This document shows, one piece after another, positions 25,825 to 35,197 of a stretch of 64,000 bases of DNA (positions within the stretch are counted from its first letter, which is position 1; each line of letters begins with the position of its first letter). This DNA comes from Mucilaginibacter aquariorum. Lineage in GTDB: Bacteria > Bacteroidota > Bacteroidia > Sphingobacteriales > Sphingobacteriaceae. The DNA is taken from contig NZ_JANHOH010000015.1 of NCBI RefSeq assembly GCF_024498135.1, forward strand, positions 1-64,000, written 5' to 3'. The translations under genes were made by a program, and so were the position numbers. Under the pieces are notes generated by a model. That model did not search any database and was not told the DNA's origin. It worked only from the letters and a program-made list of their open reading frames with translations.

Positions 25825-27090
25825 CTAAGCTTTTAATAGTGGGTCTTCCGCGGCTTTTAGTGTAAATATCGTAATCTCCGGCAATATTCCAATCCTTCCG
25901 GGGTAACCTAAAAAGCCGTAGCCAACATTTACATAAATCTGCTGATGTTTTTCGCGGTAAAGGCCGGCCCATTCAGAATATACATATTCGATAGGGCTCC
26001 ACTTAAAATCGGGCGTGCGAACGCCAAACTGCATGCCGTGGGTATGCCCGCTAAACATTACATCGATCTGTGGGTATTTAGGAATAACCTCGGCCCGCCA
26101 GTGCGATGGGTCGTGCGATAATAGTAGTTTAACAGGCAGGTCGTTGGTGCCGCTAACAGCCTTTTCCATTTTGCCATATTTAGGGAAACGGCTTAATTCG
26201 CCCCAATTGCCAATACCTAAAATGCCCAGCTCGGCACCATCAACCTTAAGGCGGCGGTGTTCATCGGTTAACAGATCCCAGCCAATGGTTTTATGGGCCT
26301 GGTACATATCCTGCAAATTTTTAACTTTATGAGCCGGGCTGGGCCATATGCCATAGTCGCCATAATCATGATTGCCCAAAATAGAGTAAACGCCTAATGG
26401 TGCACGTACGTTCTGAAAAACTTTTACCAGGCGGTTAACTTCTTCTGTCTGGCTGTTCACCAAATCGCCGGTAAAGAATATTACGTCGGCTTTTTGGTTC
26501 ATTAGCATTTCTACGCCACCCTGCATATTATGCACGCTATGGAAACTGCCCGAGTGGATATCAGAGATTTGCCCTATGCGCATACCGTCAAAAGCCTTTG
26601 GCAGGTTAGGCAGGTCTACGTTTTGTATGTGATAGTCATACAAGCCTTTAGACATGTTGTGCTTTATCAGATAAAGGGGCACAGCGCCGGCCAGTATGCC
26701 CGCCTTCATCAAAAACTCCGACCGGGGGATGGATTTAAAGCCATTGTCTTTATCGGGATTAGGGGATATTTTGTTTTTATGGATAAGGTAAATGATAAAC
26801 CTGCGCAGATCATCAACCGCTATAAACAGTACATAAAATATCTTGAAGATGAACGTAACAAAAAACAGGAGCAGAGAAGCCCCGCGTACACCAACAGGCA
26901 GGTTAATGTAAATGCTGAGCAGTAAAATAGTTATCAGGAATAATGACGAGAACCAGTAGAAGCCCAGAAACCACTTTTTACGGGTAAACTTTCTTTTGAT
27001 AAAGGCAGTTTGTAATCCCCGTAAAATGTAGTAATCTATTATAATGAGAACAAACGGTACAAGTATAAAATATAGGGCGTTTGCCTGCAT
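25825..27090 (-). CDS. Membrane-anchored metallophosphoesterase
   Basis: 421 residues. Three or four N-terminal membrane helices (about 5-25, 38-62, 72-95) precede a calcineurin-like phosphoesterase domain: GQISDIHSG (about 173), FFTGDLVN, LGNHDYGDYG, LLLSHDP and FSGHTHGMQFG supply the two-metal ligands. It resembles the YaeI/UDP-diacylglucosamine pyrophosphatase-like group acting on phospholipid head groups or nucleotides. It is 27 bp downstream of the MoxR-like gene on the same strand, and the UbiA-like gene follows. Confidence 0.9.
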   Translation of the reverse strand: MQANALYFILVPFVLIIIDYYILRGLQTAFIKRKFTRKKWFLGFYWFSSLFLITILLLSIYINLPVGVRGASLLLFFVTFIFKIFYVLFIAVDDLRRFIIYLIHKNKISPNPDKDNGFKSIPRSEFLMKAGILAGAVPLYLIKHNMSKGLYDYHIQNVDLPNLPKAFDGMRIGQISDIHSGSFHSVHNMQGGVEMLMNQKADVIFFTGDLVNSQTEEVNRLVKVFQNVRAPLGVYSILGNHDYGDYGIWPSPAHKVKNLQDMYQAHKTIGWDLLTDEHRRLKVDGAELGILGIGNWGELSRFPKYGKMEKAVSGTNDLPVKLLLSHDPSHWRAEVIPKYPQIDVMFSGHTHGMQFGVRTPDFKWSPIEYVYSEWAGLYREKHQQIYVNVGYGFLGYPGRIGILPEITIFTLKAAEDPLLKA

Positions 27091-27116
27091 TTGTTTATAG
27101 CTGCTGAATAAATAAA

Positions 27117-28619
27117 TTAGTAACGGTCATCAAGGTCAAGATCGTCCTCGTCCGGCTCTAAGTTAAATAAGCTATTGAACATATCTGAAAACGCGAAGCC
27201 GTTATCCAGGAAACCTTTATTTAACTGTGAAAACTCGGCCAGGCCATGCAGTATAAATTCCATTAACAGCAGTTGCTGGTTCTCGCTTAAACGCGGATGG
27301 AATTTTTTAACCACATCTTTTAATCCCGGTACAGCATTCAATGCTTTTTTATACTCAACCAACGGCAGGTCATCAACCAACGACAGGGTATTGCCATCGC
27401 TAAACCAGTTAATGATGTCGGCATACGGGTTGGGTGTTTTCGCTTTCTTGGTTTTTTCAGGATCAGGGAAAAACTGCAGTAGCAATGTTTTAATGGCTTT
27501 ACCGATAAGGATATTGGCCACTTTACCCGGGCCTTCCAGCTCGCCTTCGTAAACCAGTTCAATTTTACCGGTGATGGCAGGGATAACGCCCAGGAAATCG
27601 GAGATACGGACAAACGTAGTTGTCTCGCCATTAATGATCATTCGGCGCTCGGCATTGCTTATCAGGTTCTCATATGATGAGATGGTCAAACGGGCAGATA
27701 CACCAGATTTTTTATCGATATACTCGGAGTTACGCGCCTCAAAAGCAATTTGCTCTACCATATCTTTCACCAATCCATCGGCTTCAACGTTGGCACGCTG
27801 CTCTGGTGTAAGCAATGCTTCCTGCTGGGTTATTTTGCGCGAAACTTCTACCGTACGCGGGTAATGGGTTAATATCTGGCTTTCTATACGGTCTTTTAAT
27901 GGCGTTACTATCGAACCACGGTTGGTGTAATCTTCGGGGTTGGCCGTAAATACAAACTGGATATCTAAAGGTAAACGCAGTTTAAAGCCACGGATCTGGA
28001 TATCCCTTTCCTGCAAGATATTGAACAGGGAAACCTGGATACGTGCCTGCAGATCGGGCAGCTCGTTTATTACGAAAATGCCCCTGTGTGCACGCGGAAT
28101 TAAGCCGAAGTGGATAACACGCTCATCAGAATAAGTAAGCTTCATGGTGGCGGCCTTTATAGGGTCAACATCACCAATCAAATCGGCAACGGTAACATCG
28201 GGCGTAGCCAGTTTTTCGGTATAACGCTCACTGCGGTGGATCCAGCCGATAGGGGTATCGTCGCCCTTGGTTTCTACCGTGCTGTGGCCATACCATGATA
28301 TTGGGGCCAAGGGGTCATCAAACAGTTCAGATCCTTCTATATATGGGATGTATTCGTCCAGCAGGTTTACCAGCAGGCGGGCAATACGTGTTTTTGCCTG
28401 TCCGCGTAAACCCAGTAATAAAATATTGTGGCGCGATAGGATAGCAGTTTGCAGATCGGGTATAACGGTATCTTCGAAACCGATGATGCCTTCAAAACCG
28501 CCTTCTTTTTTTTGCAGCTGCGTAATAAGGTTAGCCCTCAGCTCATCTTTAACCGACCGGCTTTTGTAGCCCGTTTTTTTAAGCTCGCCAAGGGTTTTTA
28601 TATTTAATAATTTGCTCAT
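27117..28619 (-). CDS. MoxR/magnesium-chelatase-like AAA+ ATPase
   Basis: 500 residues. A Walker A-like GLRGQAKTRIARLL lies near residues 70-83; FVINELPDLQ (about 196-205) supplies the Walker B region, and FVFTANPEDYTNRG the sensor 1. It matches the BchI/MoxR clade. These ATPases act as chaperones that insert cofactors or remodel complexes with a VWA partner, and a VWA gene lies 86 bp upstream on the same strand. It ends in an acidic tail (EPDEDDLDLDDRY). Cytoplasmic. Confidence 0.88.
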   Translation of the reverse strand: MSKLLNIKTLGELKKTGYKSRSVKDELRANLITQLQKKEGGFEGIIGFEDTVIPDLQTAILSRHNILLLGLRGQAKTRIARLLVNLLDEYIPYIEGSELFDDPLAPISWYGHSTVETKGDDTPIGWIHRSERYTEKLATPDVTVADLIGDVDPIKAATMKLTYSDERVIHFGLIPRAHRGIFVINELPDLQARIQVSLFNILQERDIQIRGFKLRLPLDIQFVFTANPEDYTNRGSIVTPLKDRIESQILTHYPRTVEVSRKITQQEALLTPEQRANVEADGLVKDMVEQIAFEARNSEYIDKKSGVSARLTISSYENLISNAERRMIINGETTTFVRISDFLGVIPAITGKIELVYEGELEGPGKVANILIGKAIKTLLLQFFPDPEKTKKAKTPNPYADIINWFSDGNTLSLVDDLPLVEYKKALNAVPGLKDVVKKFHPRLSENQQLLLMEFILHGLAEFSQLNKGFLDNGFAFSDMFNSLFNLEPDEDDLDLDDRY

Positions 28620-28704
28620 TTTTTATTCTTGATTTCACCGATTCTGTTTATGATTACACCGATGATTTGATTTAATGATTTGTCTTGACTCTTGTGTCTT
28701 GAAT

Positions 28705-29805
28705 CTATCTAACGTTCTTCCTTCTATTCCTGGCGTAGTCTTCAAAAATGTATTCGCCCAGGTTGTTTAGCGAACTGTAAAAAGCTTTGCCGCCGTTGGT
28801 TTCGGTGAATTTGCGAACAAACTGCTGCAAGTAGGGGTCTTTCGCTATCATAAAGGTGGTAATAGGTATTTTAAGCCTTTTGCATTGCGCCGCCATGTTC
28901 AGCGTTTTGTTCACCACTTTTCTATCCAGCCCAATGCTGTTTTTATAATACTTGGTGCCTTCCTTTAAGCAGGTGGGCTTGCCATCGGTTATCATAAAAA
29001 TTTGCTTGTTGTGCGTTTTGCGCCTGCGCAGCATATCGGTAGCCAGTTCTAAACCTGCATAGGTATTGGTATGGTAAGGGCCAACCTGCAAATAAGGCAG
29101 GTCCTGTAAAGTAATAGGCCAGGCATCATTACCAAACACCACAATATCTAAAGTATCTTTAGGGTATTTTGTGCGGATAAGCTCAGCCAGCGCCATGGCT
29201 ACTTTTTTGGCAGGGGTTATCCGGTCTTCGCCGTACAGAATCATGGAGTGCGATATATCTATCATCAGCACGGTTGAAGTTAGGGTTTTATAATCCATCT
29301 CTTCCACCTCCAGGTCGCGCTCGGTCATCATAAAATCGCCACCTATACCATGGTTAACCTGTGCATTCTGAATAGATTGTGTCATGTCTATCTGGTCCAG
29401 GCTATCACCAAACTCAAACTCGCGGCGTTCGGCATTTTTTTCATCGCCCTGCCCGCTTTGCGGCGAGCGGTGATTGCCCTTGCCCGATTTTTTAAGCTTC
29501 CCAAAGATCTCTTCTAATGCCGACTGGCGGATGCTTTGTTCGGTTTTGGCTGTAATACGGAACTCGCCATTCTGGTTGTCCTCGTTAAGGTAACCCTTCT
29601 GTTTAAGCTCGTCAATAAAATCCCCCATGCCGTAATCGTCATTGGTGAGATTGTATTGCTTATCCAACTCGTTTAGCCATGCCAAAGCCTCCCCGGCATC
29701 ACCGGCGGTATAGTTCAATAATTCCAGAAATAACTTCAGTAATTCTTCAAATCCACCCTTTGGGATCTGGTTTGGTTTAAACTGTGAAAATCCAAAACCA
29801 CGCAT
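28705..29805 (-). CDS. VWA-domain protein, partner of the MoxR-like ATPase
   Basis: 366 residues. The C-terminal half is a von Willebrand A domain with an intact MIDAS: DISHSM (DxSxS, about 183-188), a Thr in the NTYAGLELATDMLRRR region, and ITDGKPTC. The N-terminal half (about 1-160) is charged and helical. MoxR-VWA pairs (RavA-ViaA, CbbQ-CbbO) work as metal-dependent maturation chaperones; the client here is unknown. It is first in the unit, with the ATPase gene downstream. No signal peptide. Confidence 0.9.
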   Translation of the reverse strand: MRGFGFSQFKPNQIPKGGFEELLKLFLELLNYTAGDAGEALAWLNELDKQYNLTNDDYGMGDFIDELKQKGYLNEDNQNGEFRITAKTEQSIRQSALEEIFGKLKKSGKGNHRSPQSGQGDEKNAERREFEFGDSLDQIDMTQSIQNAQVNHGIGGDFMMTERDLEVEEMDYKTLTSTVLMIDISHSMILYGEDRITPAKKVAMALAELIRTKYPKDTLDIVVFGNDAWPITLQDLPYLQVGPYHTNTYAGLELATDMLRRRKTHNKQIFMITDGKPTCLKEGTKYYKNSIGLDRKVVNKTLNMAAQCKRLKIPITTFMIAKDPYLQQFVRKFTETNGGKAFYSSLNNLGEYIFEDYARNRRKNVR

Positions 29806-29918
29806 ATTTTACCCTTTCTAAGTATAAAGTAACGGATAATTTGATTTAAAAGTTTGCAATTGCGCCATTTAAGCGCAATTGTTAACTAAGCATGACAATA
29901 GGGCGAAAAGAGCAGGGG

Positions 29919-30797
29919 TTAGCTCTTCTTTATACGGCCAATTTCGTCGCGGTTGTAAACCGGGTTAGCACCACGGCGGCTGGTTACATAAGCACCAATG
30001 GCACATGCATTCAATAATATTTTAGGGATAGGGTTGTTGGCAATTAAACCGGCAATAAAGGTAGCCAGGAATGCATCGCCTGCACCAACGGTATCTTCAA
30101 CCTCTACACAAAAGCCCGGGTGCTCAAAAAATTCGTAATCGTGCCATATCATAGCACCGTTTTCGCCGCGGGTTACACAAATGGTTTTTGTATGGTACTT
30201 ATTTCTAAACTCAGTTATCTTGGTTTTTAAGTCGCCGCTACCACCGCCAATAAGCAGGTCGGCTTCTTCTTCGTTCATTTTTATGACACTGGCACGTGCC
30301 GCAAGGGTCTCGATAGTAGCCAGGGTATAATGCGGATGGCGCAGGTTAACGTCGAATATTTTTATGGCGTCGGTTTCGTCGAGCAGGTTAAGCAGGGTAT
30401 CGTGCGTTGTTTTTTCGCGGCAGGCCAGGCTGCCAAAAACCACTATCGATGCATCTTTAGCGCCATCTTTCAGGTTGTTGTCTAACTGGATATTATCCCA
30501 TGAAACAGGCTGGGGTATAATGTAAGTTGCCTGGCTTTTTTCGTCAAGCTCAACAGTAACCTCGCAGGTAGGCAGGGTGTTATCCCTTTGTATCATAGGC
30601 GAGTATAGGCCGTTGTTTTTAAGGAAATCAACCAACTCATCGCCAGATGCATCCATGCCAACACGACTTGCAAATTTAACATCGACATGCTGCTGCACCA
30701 GGTGCCTTGCTACATTCATTGGTGCGCCACCGGCTTTCTTTTCGTCGCCGAAGGCATCCCATAAAACTTCCCCAAAGCATAAAACCCTATTTTTCAT
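29919..30797 (-). CDS. PfkB-family sugar kinase (fructokinase-like)
   Basis: 292 residues. It shows the N-terminal CFGEVLWDAF and GGAPMNVARHL (substrate loop) and the C-terminal signature VEDTVGAGDAFLATF, whose GAGD holds the anion hole and catalytic Asp (about 248). Length and motifs fit fructokinases or related ribokinase-family enzymes. It is a single gene on the minus strand with more than 110 bp on both sides, so it probably has its own promoter. Exact sugar uncertain. Confidence 0.9.
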   Translation of the reverse strand: MKNRVLCFGEVLWDAFGDEKKAGGAPMNVARHLVQQHVDVKFASRVGMDASGDELVDFLKNNGLYSPMIQRDNTLPTCEVTVELDEKSQATYIIPQPVSWDNIQLDNNLKDGAKDASIVVFGSLACREKTTHDTLLNLLDETDAIKIFDVNLRHPHYTLATIETLAARASVIKMNEEEADLLIGGGSGDLKTKITEFRNKYHTKTICVTRGENGAMIWHDYEFFEHPGFCVEVEDTVGAGDAFLATFIAGLIANNPIPKILLNACAIGAYVTSRRGANPVYNRDEIGRIKKS

Positions 30798-30919
30798 ATT
30801 GTAGTGGAACAGTAAGGCCGTAAAGCTAAAAAGGATTTATGGTAAACCATGTTAAATTTTTAATAACATGCGGTGTAATTTGTTAACAATTGTTTAACAA
30901 TGAATTGGAGTGAAATCAG

Positions 30920-31015
30920 GTTCTCCTCTCGAGTGGGGGTAGGGGTATGTATGGCGAATAAACACGCCCCTGCTACCCGCAATTCCACGGCGCCCCTCTA
31001 AAAAGGGAAGTATTA
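30920..31015. repeat. Degraded relative of the TTCCCTCCC inverted repeat
   Basis: It shares the core GGCGAATAAACACGCCCCTG and the GGTTCTCC/AAGGGAAG ends with the element at 8824-8934. It lies between two divergent genes. Its arms are decayed. Confidence 0.45.
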
Positions 31016-31056
31016 AGGAATCCTTCAATATGGTTTAGAAATTTTATATTTATCCT

Positions 31057-31479
31057 ATGAAAAAGCTTATCCTCTCTTGTCTTTTGCTTCTTACCACCTG
31101 CTTCGCCTTAAAAGCGCAGGATAAGCAAGCTATTGTAAAATTGATGCACGACCAGCAAACCGCCTGGAGCAAAGGCGATCTGGATGGTTTTATGCAGGGT
31201 TACTGGAAATCAGATTCGCTGATGTTCATTGGCAAACGCGGGCCAACCTATGGCTGGCAGCAAACGTTAGAAAACTATAAAAAAGGCTATCCCGACAAAG
31301 CCGCTATGGGTAAGCTCACCTTTAGGATTGATAAAGTAGAACTATTAAGCAAGCAAGATGCCTTTGTAATGGGTGCCTGGAGTCTTGCACGCGAGAAAGA
31401 CGCCCCCGGCGGATATTTTACCCTATGGTTTAGAAAGATAAACGGTGAATGGAAGATAGTTTGCGACCATACGAGTTGA
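31057..31479 (+). CDS. NTF2-like/DUF4440 secreted protein
   Basis: 140 residues with a signal peptide (MKKLILSCLLLLTTCFALKAQ). The mature part is a single cone-shaped NTF2/SnoaL-like domain: QTAWSKGDLDGFMQGYW, LMFIGKRGPTYGWQQTLENYKK, and a C-terminal beta sheet ending WFRKINGEWKIVCDHTS, as in the DUF4440 family. Such domains bind small molecules or act as hydrolases; no substrate can be inferred. Exported to the periplasm. Confidence 0.85.
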   Translation: MKKLILSCLLLLTTCFALKAQDKQAIVKLMHDQQTAWSKGDLDGFMQGYWKSDSLMFIGKRGPTYGWQQTLENYKKGYPDKAAMGKLTFRIDKVELLSKQDAFVMGAWSLAREKDAPGGYFTLWFRKINGEWKIVCDHTS

Positions 31480-31607
31480 TTTAAGTGCTTTCGCAACAAT
31501 GCTTCATAGTTAAATACTTGTCGCATCCAGCCCTAAGATTGTCGCGTTCACACTGCCATGGCGCTGTATTTATTAGCGAGATTTACATTGTAATAAAACA
31601 GCATGGT

Positions 31608-32201
31608 ATGAGAAAGATTATTGTTTTATCAATGATTACCCTTGATGGAGTAATGCAGGCACCTGGTGGGCCCGAAGAAGATACATCAGGTGGTTTTAAA
31701 TATGGCGGTTGGACAGATCCCTATGGTGATGAAGCTTATAGCAAAGCCCTGGAGAAAGAGCTGCAACCTGCCGATTATCTTTTAGGCAGAAAAACATTTG
31801 AGATCTGGGCTGCCTACTGGCCTGAGCATGCTGACTTTTGGCCGGGCATCAATGATGGGACGAAATACGTACTGTCTAACACGATGGAAAAGTCGGATTG
31901 GAAAAACTCAGTTTTCCTTAAGGGTTTGGACGATATAAAAAAGCTCAAAAACTCCGAAGGTTCTGACATCCAGGTTTGGGGCAGTGGCGAACTTATTCAG
32001 CTGTTACTTAAGAATGATTTAGTAGACGAACTCCGACTCAAAATTCATCCGTTGACTCTTGGTGAAGGAAAAAAGTTGTTTGACGGTGGCCCAATCCCGG
32101 CAGCGTTTACATTAATGGAAAGTTCTGTTACACCAAGCGGAGTAATTATGGCCAATTATAAGCGGTCCGGAAAAGTGGAAACAGGTAATGTTGGCGCTTA
32201 A
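31608..32201 (+). CDS. Dihydrofolate-reductase-fold protein (RibD C-terminal type)
   Basis: 197 residues from the ATG at 31608 (MRKIIVLSMITLDGVMQAPG); the frame upstream of this ATG is not protein-like. It matches the RibD_C family: GRKTFEIWAAYWP near 57-69, KYVLSNTMEKSDWKN near 86-100, the NADPH-binding IQVWGSGELIQLLL (about 122-135), then DELRLKIHPLTLGEGKKLF. These small proteins are probable NAD(P)H-dependent reductases of unknown substrate. No operon partner is evident. Confidence 0.88.
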   Translation: MRKIIVLSMITLDGVMQAPGGPEEDTSGGFKYGGWTDPYGDEAYSKALEKELQPADYLLGRKTFEIWAAYWPEHADFWPGINDGTKYVLSNTMEKSDWKNSVFLKGLDDIKKLKNSEGSDIQVWGSGELIQLLLKNDLVDELRLKIHPLTLGEGKKLFDGGPIPAAFTLMESSVTPSGVIMANYKRSGKVETGNVGA

Positions 32202-32323
32202 GGAGAAATATAACGAATTGTTTATCAGTGTGATGTGATCAGCCAAGTGGGAAAGATGTCTCCTGTGGATATTTTAGGTTGGGGTATTGATTTGTGCGTC
32301 GATAAATTATCTTTGATGATTGT

Positions 32324-32761
32324 ATGAAAGAAATAATTAGCGCCCTAAAAACTATTAATACCTGGGAGAAGGTTTTTCTTGTTCTAATATTTTTTTCGGT
32401 TTTGCTTAAGCATGTATTTCACGTAACGGGAACTGTTGATATTGTTGTTTTCGGAATGATGCTTGGTATTATATATTTTCCATTAGGTATTTACTTCTTG
32501 AGAATGCCTACTAAAGCTTCCATAATATTTCCAATAATATCTGGTTTTGTTTATGCTATGGGTATAGTGTCAATGTTGTATAAAACACTAAACCTGGCCG
32601 AATATGAGCTGCCTATGCTTATATCCGGCATCCTGCTATTGGGAGTGATAATTTTCTTGTTTCTAAAATATAAATCGCCTTTTTATCCCCCAAATTATTT
32701 GATTTCACATTTCCTGAGGATAGGTATTATTATCAGTGTAAATTTAATGACATTATTGTAG
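32324..32761 (+). CDS. Four-helix membrane protein, unknown
   Basis: 145 residues with four hydrophobic stretches (about 18-32, 40-60, 67-85, 95-115) and a C-terminal one. No catalytic motif is visible and I do not recognise a family; the pattern of short helices loosely resembles the membrane half of gliding protein GldL, but no periplasmic partner follows. It is convergent with the AraC-family gene. It is more AT-rich than its flanks. Confidence 0.55.
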   Translation: MKEIISALKTINTWEKVFLVLIFFSVLLKHVFHVTGTVDIVVFGMMLGIIYFPLGIYFLRMPTKASIIFPIISGFVYAMGIVSMLYKTLNLAEYELPMLISGILLLGVIIFLFLKYKSPFYPPNYLISHFLRIGIIISVNLMTLL

Positions 32762-32788
32762 GTAATTATCGCACTTACATATTCCGGG

Positions 32789-33627
32789 TTAACTATGCAG
32801 CTTCCTGAATTCGGACGGTGCCATGCCTTTATACTTTTTAAAAGACCGGTTCAGGTGACTTTCGTCGGTAAAATTCAATTCGTTCACAATCTCGTTGATG
32901 CGCATATCGCTATGCAATAGGCGGGTCTCTACCAATCGCATTTTATACATAGCAATGTAGTGTTGCAGCGTTTCGCCTGTCTGGCTCTTAAAATAACGGC
33001 CCAGATAGCTTAGTGATATCGCAAAATGTTTACTCAAACTTTCGGCCCGCAGCATTTGCGGCTCAAAAATGTTCTGCTGGATATAATGCAGCATCTCCAA
33101 CACCGGTTCGCCGGTATTTTCTTTGATGTTCTTGGGGAGTTTTAGGGCAATGTTACGGGCCACAATGGTGATAATGGTGTTAACCAGTTGGGTAATTATG
33201 GTGTCGCAGTAGAGCTGCCGGTTGGTTTGTTCCTGTATGATGCTTTCGATAAGTGACGCGATTAGGGGTTTATCTACCTTGTTCTTTAAAATGCAGCCCG
33301 GCCGGTGGCTGGCATTTTGCAAAATATACTCCATGCGCTGTACAAGCGCTTTATCTTTCGGCGCGTTGTTCTGCACAAAATATTCATTGAACCGCAGGAA
33401 AAAAACCTGGTGACCGTGCTTACTTCGAACGAATGCAGATCCTGCGGTGTAAGCAAGAACAGGTTCCCCTTACGATAATTGAACCTGTTTTTGTTGATAT
33501 ACTGCACACCCGTGCCATCAACAATATAGATCAGTTCGAAAAAATTATTGGTCCGCGGTGTTTTTGGGAAGTGGTCCAGCTCTTTGAGTTCTATCTCGAA
33601 CGGATGGTATAAATTCTCTTTCCTCAT
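32789..33627 (-). pseudogene. AraC-family regulator split by a single-base frameshift
   Basis: Two overlapping frames together give one normal AraC-type protein of about 280 residues. The N-terminal cupin part (from ATG 33627: MRKENLYHPFEIELKELDHF) runs to about 33400; the C-terminal two-HTH part (LSYLGRYFKSQTGETLQHYI; INEIVNELNFTDESHLNRSF) ends at 32789. The frame breaks in a run of seven T on the coding strand (A at 33399-33405). One more T would read RFFFLRFNEYFVQNNA and restore the gene. It could be a sequencing error, a real pseudogene or a phase-variable switch. The lipocalin-like gene starts divergently 97 bp away and is a likely target. Confidence 0.8.
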
Positions 33628-33723
33628 CAGTGCTAATATACAGAATTAGTGAAATTTTGTACAAGTAACAGGTGCCGGTATCTGTATAATTTTGTATCGA
33701 TTTAAAAACTAATATTGAATACA

Positions 33724-34236
33724 ATGAAAACCATAATGACCACCCTAATGCTGTTTTGCGCTGTAGCTATCGTATCTGCACAAACCAAAACTAACTCTAA
33801 CAAACCGTTAAAAGAACAATTAATTGGCACCTGGGCGCTGGTATCTGTTGATAATATTTACCCCGATAGCAGCAGGGTGCATCCCTATGGCGAAAACCCA
33901 AAAGGCATGCTGATATTTGACGAACGGTTAAACTATGCTATTCAGATCTATAAAGATGTGCGCCCCAAAATAGTATCGGGCGATAAGAATATTTGCACCC
34001 CCGAAGAGAGCAAAGCCTTGATACAAGGCAGCAATGCGCATTTTGGTAAATACAAAGTGGACGAGGCTAAACATACCATCACTTTTAAAATAGAGCATGC
34101 GTCGTTCCCCAACTGGGAGGGTGCCGAACAGGAACGAACCTATATTTATACCGGCAACGAGCTAAAATATGTAGTTACCCATACTACGCAAGGCGGCAAA
34201 GCGGTAGTTGCCGAGGTGGTGTGGAGGCGGCTGTGA
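33724..34236 (+). CDS. Lipocalin-like secreted protein
   Basis: 170 residues from the ATG at 33724 (MKTIMTTLMLFCAVAIVSAQ signal peptide); a TTG nine bases upstream is less likely. The mature protein matches the lipocalin-like_5 family: LIGTWALVSVDNIYP near 34-48, NPKGMLIFDERLNYAIQIYK, HFGKYKVDEAKHTITFKIEHAS, and YTGNELKYVV. It is a probable small-ligand binder in the periplasm. The upstream gap holds TAATTTTG, a good Bacteroidota -7 box, and is shared with the divergent AraC-family gene. Confidence 0.85.
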   Translation: MKTIMTTLMLFCAVAIVSAQTKTNSNKPLKEQLIGTWALVSVDNIYPDSSRVHPYGENPKGMLIFDERLNYAIQIYKDVRPKIVSGDKNICTPEESKALIQGSNAHFGKYKVDEAKHTITFKIEHASFPNWEGAEQERTYIYTGNELKYVVTHTTQGGKAVVAEVVWRRL

Positions 34237-34329
34237 AAGGTATTTTTAGATAGAAGCGATTTCCTGTTACGATTTTTGGTATCCATTTTGATTAGTTATC
34301 TATCCACTAACATAAATTAGCAATACCCC

Positions 34330-34680
34330 ATGGATTTGAATAATAAAGCAATACTTGAAAAGGCAAATGCGGCTGTCACTGCCGGCGATAATGAGAGGTT
34401 CCTGTCTTTCTGCACCGACGATACGGCGTGGACATTTGTAGGCGACAAGACACTGCGAGGCAAGGAAGCCGTACGCCAATACATGGCAACGACCTATATA
34501 GATCCACCGAAATTCATGGTCGAAAATTTAATTGCCGAAGGTGAATTTGTTACGGCAATTGGCAAAATAAGTATGAAGGACGAGAACGGGAAAATGGTCG
34601 ATTACTCTTATTGCGATGTCTGGCGTTTTCGCGATGGTAAAATGGCCGAATTAAAGGCTTTTGTTATTGAAACCAAGTAG
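34330..34680 (+). CDS. SnoaL/NTF2-like protein
   Basis: 116 residues, cytoplasmic (no signal). A single NTF2-like domain: ANAAVTAGDNERFLSFCTDDTAWTFVGDKTLRGKEAVRQYM at the start (positions about 11-52), then FVTAIGKISMKDENGKMVDYSYCDVWRFRDGKMAELKAFV. Such ketosteroid-isomerase-like folds are often enzymes or ligand binders. The gene lies between a lipocalin-like gene and the ArsR operon on the same strand but with about 90-200 bp gaps, so it is probably independent. Confidence 0.85.
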   Translation: MDLNNKAILEKANAAVTAGDNERFLSFCTDDTAWTFVGDKTLRGKEAVRQYMATTYIDPPKFMVENLIAEGEFVTAIGKISMKDENGKMVDYSYCDVWRFRDGKMAELKAFVIETK

Positions 34681-34825
34681 GTATTCACTACGTAACACAG
34701 CTTTAAATCCTATCAAATGGTTCGGGTTTCGTGCCAACAGGAGCAACCCGGCTTCCGTTACCCGAACCAATATTTAACTTTTAAATACAACTAACAACAT
34801 TCAGTGAAAAAAAATCGCATAAAAA

Positions 34826-34857
34826 TTTGCGTAGTTAAATAGCTACACATATATTTG
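34826..34857 (+). promoter_or_regulatory. Bacteroidota promoter (TTTG-20-TATATTTG) of the arsR-like operon
   Basis: TTTG at 34826-34829 and TATATTTG at 34850-34857 are separated by 20 bp, matching the Bacteroidota primary-sigma consensus TTTG-N19-21-TAnnTTTG. It lies 18 bp before the ATG of the ArsR-family gene, so the leader is very short. Confidence 0.75.
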
Positions 34858-34872
34858 TAGTCAAATAGCTAC
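34831..34872 (+). promoter_or_regulatory. Tandem operator GTAGTYAAATAGCTAC
   Basis: Two 16-bp copies, GTAGTTAAATAGCTAC (34831-34846) and GTAGTCAAATAGCTAC (34857-34872), each with GTAG/CTAC dyad ends. One fills the spacer between the -33 and -7 boxes and the other covers the transcription start. Their centres are 26 bp apart. The placement fits autorepression by the ArsR-family protein encoded next. Confidence 0.7.
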
Positions 34873-34875
34873 ACG

Positions 34876-35196
34876 ATGAATTTAAGGAGAGATGTATTCC
34901 AGGCCATTGCCGACCCTACCAGGAGGGCCATACTGCTGTTGGTTGCTTCGCAATCTATGACTGCCGGGGTCATAGCTGCCAACTTTGACACCGCCCGGCC
35001 AACAGTTTCAAAGCATTTACAAATACTTACCGAGTGCGAATTGCTTAAGCAAGAGCAAAACGGCAGGGAGATCTATTATCATATTAACGCGAAAAAAATG
35101 AAAGACGTAGCCGACTTTATTGAGCCATTCCGCAAAATGTGGGATGATAGGTTCAACGCATTAGAAACCATAATGAAGAATTATAAAAGCAAATAA
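34876..35196 (+). CDS. ArsR-family winged-helix regulator
   Basis: 106 residues: DVFQAIADPTRRAILLLVAS near the start, the recognition-helix segment TARPTVSKHLQILTECELL (about 37-55) and wing NGREIYYHINAKKM. No Cys metal site of the ArsR/SmtB type is seen, matching the non-metal subgroup that sits next to SRPBCC genes. It is the first gene of a cluster with SRPBCC, DoxX, DUF4256 and DUF1801 proteins, joined by gaps of 1-40 bp. The tandem dyad in its promoter suggests it represses its own operon. Confidence 0.92.
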   Translation: MNLRRDVFQAIADPTRRAILLLVASQSMTAGVIAANFDTARPTVSKHLQILTECELLKQEQNGREIYYHINAKKMKDVADFIEPFRKMWDDRFNALETIMKNYKSK

Positions 35197-35197
35197 T

